Notes under the pieces: model-generated | What the model saw: only the letters and a program-made list of their open reading frames with translations | Told to the model about the DNA's origin: nothing | Database searches by the model: none | From: Glebionis coronaria | Taxonomy: Eukaryota; Streptophyta; Magnoliopsida; Asterales; Asteraceae | Direction of reading: 5' to 3' | Assembly: GCA_025667525.1 (NCBI GenBank) | Contig: CM046878.1 | Span: 99,587,237 to 99,651,236 of the forward strand | Length of the DNA stretch: 64,000 nt | Translations under genes and position numbers: made by a program | Shown here: positions 35,591-46,265 of the stretch, piece after piece | How the letters are laid out: the number at the start of each line of letters is the position of its first letter | How positions within the stretch are numbered: the stretch's first letter is position 1

Positions 35591-35799
35591 TAACACGTTA
35601 TCAGCACGATTTTTGCTCAAAACAAACTAGGTAGGAGATTCTTGATATATCTCTATTGTAATATACAAGAGCACTACATGTTCTATTATGATTACATAAA
35701 GAGAATTGATTTTATTATTCATTTTTTTCTCTACTATTGAATTCTCTTGTGGTTTATATGAACAACGAATATCTTGTTGTGGCCACATGAAAACAAATC

Positions 35800-37500
35800 A
35801 AATGACATAATCTCATGTTATGTTAAAGAGAAAATAAAAAATATATACAAATACTAAGAACCTCATGTTCTAGCATGATTCAATATCATAACCCTGTGTT
35901 ATGTTATTTTATAGAAAAGAGAAAATTAATAATAAAAATCTTCTTAAGTTTTATTATGATTCCCTCAAGAGAATCAAAACATTACTTCTTATAATTGTTA
36001 TGTAATTTCATAAAACATCAATTTCTATCATCTTATTTTTTTTATTGTTTAGTAATTATCATTTATGTTATATTTTCATTAATTTTTAGGTATTATCAAA
36101 CAATTGTTTTGAATTAATTTTTTTTTTGTGGTAAATACGTTTTGTACCCTATAAGTTTTTTTTACAATGCTTAACTAAGATATTAATTGATATTTGGAAA
36201 GCTTGAACTAAAATAGGTGAATGGTTATATTGCGGTTTTATTACGATATAACAATGATTCTCTTCATGTTATCATATTTTTTCTAGATGGGTTAATATCT
36301 TGAATTTCTAAATATCTTCTATTTCATGTGAGTTTAAGTAGCACGATCATAGAATTCATTTGATTTTGAATCTATACCGTTCTCACGGTTTCTTATGATT
36401 TAAATGATATAGTAAAGTGCACATGGTTAATATTAGAGGATTCAATCATGTGTGGTTAATTAATAAACTTCACAATTATTTTATGTTAGTAGACTTTGTT
36501 TAAAAAATAATGTATTATTGCATGTTTATTTGCTTCATAATTTATTTCACAAAGTATTAATTTCATATTAAGTGCTATGCTTAAATATCATTAAATATTT
36601 TGTGTGGTTATATAAAATTTGAAATTTGAAATACATCTTAATATCATTTATGAACAAAAGTTTTTAATGTGTATAATTATTTTTAAATGATTTGTTTATA
36701 TTGTTGTTATTTTAAACTAAACGCTATTATAGTTTACAAGAATAATAAGAATTTTATTGTGCTTACAATAAGAGAATCAAAATAATATAACATCCTGATA
36801 TATAATAATAGAAAGTACGAATCTCAAGTTCTATTATGATTCATTATAAAAAGAAATAATCAAAATGTATCATAACCTCATGTTGTGATTACACGGATTT
36901 ACTATGTAACTTCAAGTTATACTATGATAAATATAATTAAAATGCAATAACCTCAAGTTATTGTTTTAATCATGATTCTTGAAAAAGGTTAAAATATAAG
37001 ACTAAAATTTATATTTAATCAAGGACGTAGTCTCTTATGAGTGTTTTAACGTCGAAAAATCATAACCTCATGTTATGATTGAAATTTTTAAAGAATCTCG
37101 TGTTTTATACGATTCGATTGAATCAGAAATAAAATAATCTAAAAAGAAATGCAGAACTCCAAGTTCGTTTACAATTTCTTACACAACTGAAATACATAAC
37201 CTTAAGTTACGTTTATTTTAATTTTTCCTCATATGATTTTTTCAAAATGATCTAAACTTCAAGACTTATTTTGAAAAAATAAAATATAATAATTAGAACC
37301 TCAAGTTCTAAGGTATTGTAATATTTTCTAAGTAACCTCAAGTTTTATGACAATTTTCTTGAGTGTATCATGAGAACATAACCTCATTGTTATTGTTATT
37401 GTTATTATATTTTGAACCTTAAGTTCAATTAAGATTTCATCAACAACATCACAATAATATAACATCAAGTTGTGATTAACGATTTTAAATAACCAAAAGC
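35800..37500. repeat. Dispersed short hairpin motif AACCTCAAGTT
   Basis: Some 15-18 copies of a 10-20 bp motif of the type ATAACCTCATGTTAT or GAACCTCAAGTTC, most self-complementary around a CTCA centre and usually followed by ATGATT. Clear copies lie near 35808, 35871, 36823, 36870, 36948, 37060, 37297, 37333, 37378, 37416 and 37461. They sit in the leader of the Copia-type element, and no coding frame runs through them. Confidence 0.65.
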
Positions 37501-38144
37501 TTTATCATGATTCTTCAAAATAATTAGTAACATCGACTCAATTCTTTTTCTAAAGTATACCAGTTTTGGCTAAAAGAAAATCGGGATATTAATTTAAAAG
37601 AATACATTATTGTGTGATGTGTACTTCTTGAAATTCTTTCTTCAGAATTTCAACATAATTTTTATGACTATGGTGTATTGTCATATCATTTGTTTATAAA
37701 TTACTCTAATTTATACATATGATAATACATTTTTTTCATTATTGTATAAAAAACTATTTACAAACTATAGAGTAAATGACATGAATTACATTTGTTATCA
37801 ATATGTGAGTCATGTAATTAGATAAATTCTACAATAATATTGTCATATTAAAAAAATAAATGCTTCATTACTTGTTCAGTAGTGTTTTTTTAATAATCTA
37901 CATGCGTTATTATGTATTTTCATTTTCAAATCATGTAGTATTTTTGAATGATGGTATCAAATTTTATCAAAATCATGTTTAATTGAACATTGTCAAATAT
38001 ATTTTTTTGCTACTTGCTCATAGTAGCAATAGCCCAAAGACTTATTAGTCTTGTTCATGTTCATGTTCATGTCTTTTTAATGAGTTTTAGAATACATCCA
38101 TTTTCTCATGTAAATGTGATACTATAATCATCCATGTATAAACC

Positions 38145-38395
38145 TCTATTCCCTCAAGTGAATGTGTTGAAATGATCAAAATAGAGATCTGCATTCTCTC
38201 AAGTGAATGTGATGAAATGACCAACATAAAGATCTTCATTCACTCAAGTGAATGTGCTGAAATGAAAAATATAAATATCTACATTCCCTTAAGTGAATGT
38301 GGTGAAATGATCAACAAAAAGATCATCATTCCCTCAAGTGAATTTGATGAAATGACCAACTTAAAGATCTTTATTCTATGAAGTGAATGTGATAA
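38145..38395 (+). repeat. 45-bp tandem repeat, six copies
   Basis: CTCAAGTG-type anchors at 38153, 38198, 38243, 38288, 38333 and 38378: spacing exactly 45 bp. Because 45 is divisible by three, a 69-codon frame (38172-38381) crosses it as a 15-residue repeat with core SSECDEMTNIKIFI. Confidence 0.88.
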
Positions 38396-38689
38396 TAAAA
38401 TAATAAATTTCTAAAGACCATTTATCATGGTAAAAGAGATGGTCGAAGTAATATAAAAATATCAAACCACTATTAGTGGAAAAATAAGAAAAGAGCAAAC
38501 GAAAATGTGATTTATGAAAAATGCAATTTGATGTATGAGGAATACAAGTGAATCATAGATACAAGGATCTATGATTTCTAAAAGAAAATATAAGTTTCTT
38601 ACGAAGAATGAAATTTCATAATAACGATGCATTACATTGCATCTTCCTCGATATGCATTATATATAAATTAGTGAATTACTCTCACTAG

Positions 38690-39060
38690 CCATAACATAA
38701 GTTTATGGCCTATAATTTTTGGCATGACTGGTTATACCATCACGAGTCATCAATGATGCGAAAACTATAAATTAATTAGATTTTTTAATCTAATGTTTTA
38801 TCTCTCAAGAGAAGTTAATTATTCATCTATCAACTAGATTAAGGACTGAATCCCTCAATTTTCTGGAAAGAAAACAAGTGGATATATATATTTGCATACA
38901 TATCCATTGTATGAACCATTTAGAATTTTATAAATCGATGCATCGTCTAAATGGTAATAAAAATTACAACTTCATGTTTGCATGTTTAATAGCTCGACTT
39001 ATTAAAATGCGAGTGTAACATTCCAGAGTAAATAATTCGTTGTGAATATGAGATGAATTA
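38690..39060 (+). pseudogene. Copia pre-integrase/integrase shreds
   Basis: Translating across frames gives WHDWLYHHESSMMRK near 38719 (family pattern LWHDRLGHPGSSMMR), a GPFR-like patch near 38910, and FMFACLIARLIKMR near 38975 (family pattern NVAFARLLAQIIKLR). Stops and frameshifts are dense. The match order and spacing support an integrase relic; no single block would be convincing alone. Confidence 0.55.
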
Positions 39061-39209
39061 CTTCTATATTATTCAATGACAATGAGAGAAAATATTGTGT
39101 TATCGTATGGGGTCATACTATCATATACACACAACAAATTTTTTAGCATCATGCCAATATGTTATTATAATTCCTCCATTTCATAATTGGTTTTGGTTAT
39201 AAACCAAAT

Positions 39210-39880
39210 TAGGGATGGCAAAAAAACCCGAACCCGACGGGGAAACCCGTAACCCGAAATAATTGGGGCAGGGCGGGTTAACTTTATTGGGTTATGGGGC
39301 GGGTTTGGGGCTTAAACGGGGATTTTTAATCGGGTTTGGGGCAGACGCGGGGAATAAGGTCCCCGACCCGCCCCGCCCGATTAATATACACATATACAAA
39401 TATAAGTATTTTATATAGTATTTTCTTACTATTTACGTCATAATAAACATTTCTTTAGTATTTTATCTTTGCAATATTGCAGATTGTTATTACCAAAACT
39501 TGTTTAATGTATTGTAAGTTCTTTGTGGTGTAACATATCATTATTTATGTATAATAGTACCGTTTTAAACCTTATAAGTCTTGTTTGTAATTCATTATTA
39601 TATAATTAGTAAGTTTTTTATACTTCAAGCTTATTTCTAACAGTTTAAAAATAATAATAAATGTAAAATGATGCGGTTTTGATAGAAAATTTCATCCAAA
39701 GAGGGTACCCGATAAGATCCCCGATTAGTACGGGGCGGGTTTGGGGGAGCATTGCGCCCCAACGGGGCACCCCGATTAAATCCCAACGGGGATCGGGGCG
39801 GGTTTGGGGAGAACTTTACTAATCGGGTTTGGGGATGGGGACGGTCGCCCCGCCCCAAACGCGCCCCGTTGCCATCCCTA
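39210..39880. mobile_element. hAT MITE with perfect TIRs
   Basis: Perfect 12-bp inverted ends TAGGGATGGCAA / TTGCCATCCCTA and an exact 8-bp duplication AACCAAAT (39202-39209 and 39881-39888), as expected for hAT elements. Both ends are rich in GGGGCGGG-type repeats and the centre is A/T-rich. No transposase. It sits inside the Copia-type element. Confidence 0.93.
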
Positions 39881-41366
39881 AACCAAATCTATCCCATTTT
39901 TTGTGCGTTATATAACTAAATTACTCCACCTAAATGCAAATATATGAGATATAGAAGAAGGGTAATTCCTTCAGGAGGAGAGAAGTAGCTACAAATTCAG
40001 AATGAATTACCATATTCTATTGATCCTCGAAAGAATTTTTATGAATTTATTATTCAATGGATAATCTAATAGCCATACATATACATTGGTCAAAAACAAA
40101 GTTGCCCAGCTACTCATGCTCCTACTTTGTCCCTCATGGACACTATTTAAACATGACATGCCTCAATAATGACAGACTGATCGATTCCAAATAAAATCAT
40201 CGGTGAAAAATATGGAGCATAAAAAAAAGATGGTTGTTAGAGGTATTAAAGACCCCATGATAGTCTCACAAAGAGACACTGACATAAAGGTTAAAAAAGA
40301 ACCTTAAATAGTTAATGAGATCTCAATAAATTTTATCATGTCTAGAATCATATGGAATCAAAACAAAATGACGTCGATAAATTCGTTTACATGTAATATA
40401 ACACTTGTTATTATGCATAATGAGGATCATAAATGAATTATTATCCAAAAGTGAGCTCAACAAAATGTACCAACATGAAAAGAGGAAATCTTTTGAAAAA
40501 TACGAGAAGTATTAGGACAAGATGTCCATACATATGATTATGTAAAAACGATCGGATATACAAGGGTTGTGTTCACAACCAAATTAATAGCTCCAAAGTT
40601 ACATGTTTTAAGACATGAATTATGGAATAAATAAATTTACAAAAGCATGAAACTAACTATTAATAGTCATATTGTCTAGAGGTGGATGTAAATATATTAT
40701 TAATATTTTATTATAATATCAATCTACAAGTATTTAGTTGGTCTTACATGCGTTTTATTAGAACTCTTATATTTCATGAAGGATTCATAATGCCTCAAGC
40801 ATGTCTAACAATTTCAACATCTGAAAATATTTGATAAAGTTCAAAATAACTTATTTGATCAAGCATAATGAATTATTATATTGATATATAATCATGTGGA
40901 CGCATATTATCTTATTTTTGCACATGTTTCCAAGAAAATTTTTGGTCCTCAAGTACCAAAAGTGAAAGTAGAGTTTTTGATGTATATTTAGCAATCAATG
41001 TACGTTATGAGATTGTATGTTTCTCTTTTAATATTTATATTAGCAATATGAATTTTCTAACCAATGTATTTTATAATTGTTTGGAAGCTACATGTATTTT
41101 TTTAATCTTTGCAGGACATAACCTTAAACATCAATGATCTAGTGGACTTTATTATAAAGTCTTTGTCAACAAAAGATTTTTTAGCAATATGTTCAGAAGA
41201 CCGTCATTTGAGGCTTGAAAGACATGCATTAATTTGAGGAGGAGCATTATACGCATTGCACTCTTTTTCCCTTCATCAAGTTTTTATCACATTGGGATTT
41301 TTCTTGATAAGGTTTTTAACGAGGCAGATGATGACGTATAATAAATGCTGAATATTAAAGGAGGAG

Positions 41367-41545
41367 TGTTATAAATATATTTAATATATATGAATATGTA
41401 CCTTGGATGGGTACTTATTACCCTTGAATTACTAGAGATGTTACATTCCTATACCCATATATATATGGGACACTTTGTACTCATTTGATGAATACCTAAG
41501 AACAATCATCTCTTTTCTCCTTAATCTTTCGTTCTTTATATTTCA
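41367..41545 (+). repeat. 3' LTR (179 bp)
   Basis: Matches 35412-35590 with 5 substitutions and no gaps. The last base A is followed at once by CTAG of a Helitron terminus. Confidence 0.9.
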
Positions 41546-43660
41546 CTAGCCGGGTACCCGCGCAATGCGGCGGCGGGTACCCGATGACTAATTTTGTAAC
41601 GAGTAAATGTTTTTCATGATCATTATTTCCATAAATTTATTACTCCGTATTATTTAGTTGTGACAAATTAAAGAAACATTTAACAAAGGAGTGTACACGT
41701 CAAATGCGATTATATTTTGCGTTGAACAAATTAAGTTTAACCTTTTTCTAACAATAATTGTACAAATGCATGATGTGGTGTGAACCTCAACCTATTATTA
41801 TGTTTTATGGAGAACAAATGTTATTTTTTTTGAACGGCGAGTTAGTAGTTAGTGATTCGAGCTTACAGTGACATCTAATTGGGCAGTATGCAAGCCTCGA
41901 ACCTTCTCCTTAGGGGATAAACCCCACACCTGCTTCTTAATTCGGACCCCTGAATGTGCTTGGTGAGACTCGAACTCGAGACCTCTCCAAGAATACATCC
42001 CCAAGGTTACCCTTGGTGGCCAACTGAGCTAGCTCAGCTGGTTCGAACAAATGTTATTTGATTAAACACTTTTCTAATAATAATTGTACAAATAAATATT
42101 AATTTATATCATAATAACTCTAACCAATTGCAAAGCAAAGTATTTTATATCAAAATAAACATAAAGTTCAAATGATCAATGGAGTTTTTTTTCACTTAAA
42201 CCAGTATGTAGTAATGTGACGGTACCCGTCTATTTTTAACTTATGTTTTAAAATGCTAATTATGCTTCTTTATTTTTGTTGGATCGGATACCCGTGCATT
42301 GCTACATAATAGTTTAAGCAAGAGAAAAGATCCTACAAGTCTTTTGTTCTTGATGTGTATGTTTATAGTCATTGAGTGCTCATTGTTGTATTCAACGAAT
42401 ACCTTGCTAGTAGACTTGAAAGTATTATACTATTGAATCTATTATTTCATATTAAAATGTATATATTTTGAAAAAAACTATTAAATACTCATTCTATGAT
42501 CTAATAATGCACTAATTAATTTGATTTTTCAAAATTATATCAACAAATATGGAAAACAGAAAACTGATATCTCAAAATATTAATTTAAATTGATAAGTTA
42601 TGATAATTAATTTTTATATTTTATTTACTTGTTTTTCATAATTTTTTTTTTTGAACATAAATTTTTTTTCATAATTAGATGAACTACAGTATTTTAAATT
42701 CCAACTAAAAAGTTAAATGCTCACAAATACTTAGATCGTTGCTAAAGATAAAGTTTAGACAATTCTATGGTTAAAAGATATATAATAAAACACAAAATAA
42801 AAACAAAATCTATCTAGATTGTGATTGATACTCATTAACTAAATCATAGTGGGGACTACATAACGTTTTGATTACAATGCTAGATAAGGCAACCATTCAT
42901 TCTTAAGAATGAAAAAATAAGAATATATCAATTCATTTTTATTTCATTACGTGTGTGTGATAGAATAAGAAGTAAGTGTAGAACTGTAAAATGGATAGAA
43001 GACAGGTAATATGATAGTCAAAATAGGTAGGGATAAAAAGGGATTAACTACTCGTACAAGACAAGGGCACAATGTTCAATGCACCCATAAGTTTTTTTTT
43101 GATATAAATGCACCCATAAGTCATGTGCACGAATCAAAATATTTATCATTTCCTTTTAATAAATAACTCCCTCTCATCTTCCTCATTCACCCCTTCACTC
43201 TCTATTTTTTTTCTTTGAACAGATTCACTCTCAATTCAATACTACAATTTATCATATTTATCATCAGTCTTCTTCAAGTTTCACCCGCTATCGAAAGTTC
43301 CCGATGATATCAAAGATGAATCTTGCTTTTAGTTTTCAGATTCATTTAACAACATGAACTACCAAAATCGAAAAACAAAACCGACGCCACAAAACCAGTA
43401 AGTATATAACCAAAACAACCAGATCTATCCCCAAGACCACAAGATCTATCACCAAAATCAACAAAGCACAATAAAATTGTGATAGTTGCGAGCGATGGTG
43501 GCGGCAGTGGCAGCGACTAAGGATTTGGCGGCGGAAAAACTGATGTAGGAGATGGTTGTGCTAGTTGAGACGAATGGGAGGATGATTTGAAGCGAAGTTG
43601 GTATTTTATTTGTGTGTATTTGGTTATTTATATCCCGTAAATTATACAAGGTAGTATTGA
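41546..43660 (-). mobile_element. Helitron A (non-autonomous)
   Basis: Minus-strand Helitron. Its 3' end on that strand is a GC-rich hairpin (CCCGCCGCATTGCGCGGG) followed by GGCTAG and then T, fitting the hairpin plus CTRR-T rule. The 5' end reads TCAATACTACCTTGTATAA at 43660, close to that of Helitron B. Host bases are A (41545) and T (43661). It carries a SINE and three tiny poly-T insertions. No RepHel gene. A GC patch near 42220-42300 may be an inner older terminus. Confidence 0.65.
41827..42044 (-). mobile_element. tRNA-derived SINE
   Basis: On the minus strand the head reads GAGCTAGCTCAGTTGGCC (box A-like) and then GAGTTCGAGTCTC (box B-like), spaced as in tRNA promoters. The tail ends CGCCGTTCAAAAAAAA. 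A 15-bp duplication GAACAAATGTTATTT flanks it (left copy about 41812-41826, right copy 42045-42059). SINEs are transcribed by RNA polymerase III and moved by LINE enzymes. Confidence 0.85.
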
Positions 43661-43961
43661 TTGAAAAACTGAATTGAATATATATATATATATGATTTGG
43701 ACGTTTTATTATATGTGGGTTTATGTGAAAGCAATTATAAAATGGCTGTAAAACAGATCAGTTTTTACAAAATTAATTGTACATAAAAAACACTTTAATT
43801 TTCAATTGTAACTAATGAGTTTTATATCAAACGTATATATTAAATTTCATAATGATATTTACATTAAATTCGTATTAACATTTTCGGCTGTTATAACATT
43901 TTAATTTAATTGGTTTGTTATAACATTTTAAGATTTAAGATAAATGGTGAACTGATATTAA

Positions 43962-44692
43962 CTAGCAGGGTATCCGCGCAATGCGGCGGCGAGTACCCAA
44001 TAACTATATTTCGGGACGAACAAACTGATAACGCTTACACGGTAATACCTTCACGCCTGTTAATAAACCAAACAAAACAACCGAAAACATTACCAAATGT
44101 CTTAACGCTCAACGGGATCCGAGCGAAAAGGAAATAACATACTTAACGAACCAAGAACAAAACCACCTACTAAAACTACCCAGTCCACCCTAATAACCAA
44201 CAGAATGGTTGGTTATGGTGTCGGTAGTTTCAGTGGCAGCAAAGAAGGGTTCGTGTGTGTTTTTTGGAGAGAAAAAAAGAAAAACATAGAGAGAAGAAAT
44301 GAGTAAATGACATTTTCTTATGGGTTAAGCTTATATATGGTTTGAGGAGAAGTTATTAAAAGGGATTTATAAATAGGCTATTATGATTAAGTTGTTACAA
44401 AATGCTTAACTATTACATTTTAGATGGGTTAGACACGTTTTAAAAATGGCCATTAAATCTTCTTTAAAATCTTAAATGTGTGTATTAGTGTTGTTGTTTT
44501 TGCTGTTAGAATGTTACAAAATCGAAAGATATTTATGTATGCAATAATTTTTATTTATACTATAATCATGCATTGAAACTAATATATAAATTTCAGATTT
44601 TAAAACTTTCTTTAATAGGAAATGTTTGAGGCTTAAAATTTTAAGACTTCTTTATTTAGAAAGGATGTAAATGTTTTATAAAGTAGTATAGA
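43962..44692 (-). mobile_element. Helitron B (non-autonomous)
   Basis: 731 bp. Minus strand starts TCTATACTACTTTATAAAA (44692 downward) and ends in a hairpin CCGCCGCATTGCGCGG, then ATACCCTGCTAG. Flanked by A (43961) and T (44693), the Helitron AT target. The 3' hairpin is nearly identical to that of Helitron A, so both belong to one family. Confidence 0.75.
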
Positions 44693-44699
44693 TTGTTTG

Positions 44700-45174
44700 A
44701 GGCTCAAAAATTTTTGGCTGAAAATAGAAATGTTTTAGGTTGAAAAGTTTAAGACTTATATATTTAGAATAAGTCTTAAACCTTTTATAAAGTATTAATA
44801 TAACAATTCATAGTTTTATTTCATCATGACATTTAAGATTCAATAATACATTTATATAGTTAGAGGTATACCATGATCCTCTAACTTACATTCCTCTGTA
44901 TTGATATCTTATTATGTCATTCAAGTACTAGAGGTGTCCTTGCGGATCTTTTAATGTGTGTTCTGTCACCACGAGGTTCAACATTTTATGTTCATTCTCA
45001 TTATGACATTTGCTAGTGTATCTAGAATATTGTGTATTTTGTTTTTATCTCTTAAAGATTTACGAGTCCCCCACTTGCTTTTTGTGATTTTGGGCCTCTA
45101 AATTATTGTTTTAGGATATTTGTTATACGTGACTCCAAAGGCATGTTTTGATCTCAAAATAAATGTGCTTTGAA
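44700..45174. other. A/T-rich spacer
   Basis: No gene or element end recognised between Helitron B and the Copia remnant. Confidence 0.4.
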
Positions 45175-45905
45175 GCTTTTGGGCAGAGCACATATGAGTA
45201 GACATTCGGACTCCAACAGACACGAAATCCAAACTTGGTTCTGACGGAGATCCTGTTTGTGATCCAACATTATATCGTAGTCTTACACGTGGTATTCAAT
45301 ATTTAACTTTTACATGTCCATACATCTCTTATGCGGTACAATAGATGTGTCTTCATATGCATGATCCTCGAGAGGATCATTTTGCTACTCTCGAGCGAGT
45401 TCTCCGCTATGTTCGTGGTACATTAGAATTTGGTCATCAACTTTAAGCTTCGTCTACTGGATCTTTGGTTGCTTATTTTGATGCCTACTAAGATGGGTGT
45501 CCGACACCTCCGTGCTCTACTTTTTCTTAATGTGTTTTCGTGAGTGATAATCTCTTATATTGGTCATCTAAATGTCAACATAGACTCTCTCGATTGAGTG
45601 CTGAGGCGGAATACCGTGAAGTGGCTAATGCTGTTGCTGAAACAGATTGGATTCATAACCTCCTCAGCGCGCTTCATACCCATTATTATCAGCTACACTC
45701 GTTTATTGTGACAATGTTAGTACGATTTACTTAACAGCTAATCCGGTTTAATATCAGCGAACTAAGCACAATGAGATAAATATTCATTTTGTGCAAGGCT
45801 TGGTTAGTAGATGTGAGGTTCGTGTGCTTCATGCGCCTTCTAGATATCTGCGAATATTTTCACCAAATGTTTACCAATTGCGTTATTTGGAGTTTCGTCT
45901 CGGTC
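45175..45905 (+). pseudogene. Copia RT end and RNase H remnant
   Basis: Reading across stops gives a Copia 3' pol sequence: DPTLYRSLTRGIQYLTFTCP, LERVLRYVRGTLEFGHQL, LYWSSKCQHRLSRLSAEAEY and VANAVAETDWIHNLL. The 45540-45734 frame holds the RNase H 'SAEAEY' block. At least four in-frame stops are seen. No LTR of this element was found nearby. Confidence 0.8.
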
Positions 45906-46265
45906 TGAATGTTCATCCCTCTCGCTCAAACTGCAACAAAGTCGATAAACTAAGCCCACTATTATCACTTGTCAATAAACTAAGCCCATATTATCACTTC
46001 TTTGTGAAATATATATTGTAATAATGCTTATCAATAAACAAGTCAAACAATCATAGACACTATGAGATAAATCATGCCTACCGAACTCTAAAACATACGT
46101 TTAGTTCAAAAAAAAAGAAAAAAAAATTCTAAAACATACGTAAATCGCGACATCCCTTTCCCATCAAGTATAGTAACGAGTGATTGTCAAGTAAATACAA
46201 GATAGAAAGAAGGCGCTTAATGATTTTGCCCTGAACCAACCAGGAGCGCGCTTCTCGGTTCGGTC

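Larger units (their letters stand above)
35412..41545 (+). mobile_element. Copia-type LTR element with decayed interior
   Basis: LTRs of 179 bp at 35412-35590 and 41367-41545 differ at 5 sites (2.8%). The interior starts with AACACGTTATCAGCACGA (35592-35609), a primer site form I know from plant Copia elements, and ends with the purine run AAAGGAGGAG at 41357-41366. Only shreds of pol survive. Flanks do not show a clear duplication: ATTCA on the left, a Helitron directly at the right end. Confidence 0.82.

Noticed and set aside
35412..41545. Target duplication for the 179-bp LTR element
   Set aside because: ATTCA on the left has no match on the right. Beyond Helitron A the next host bases are TTGAA, so no duplication is claimed.
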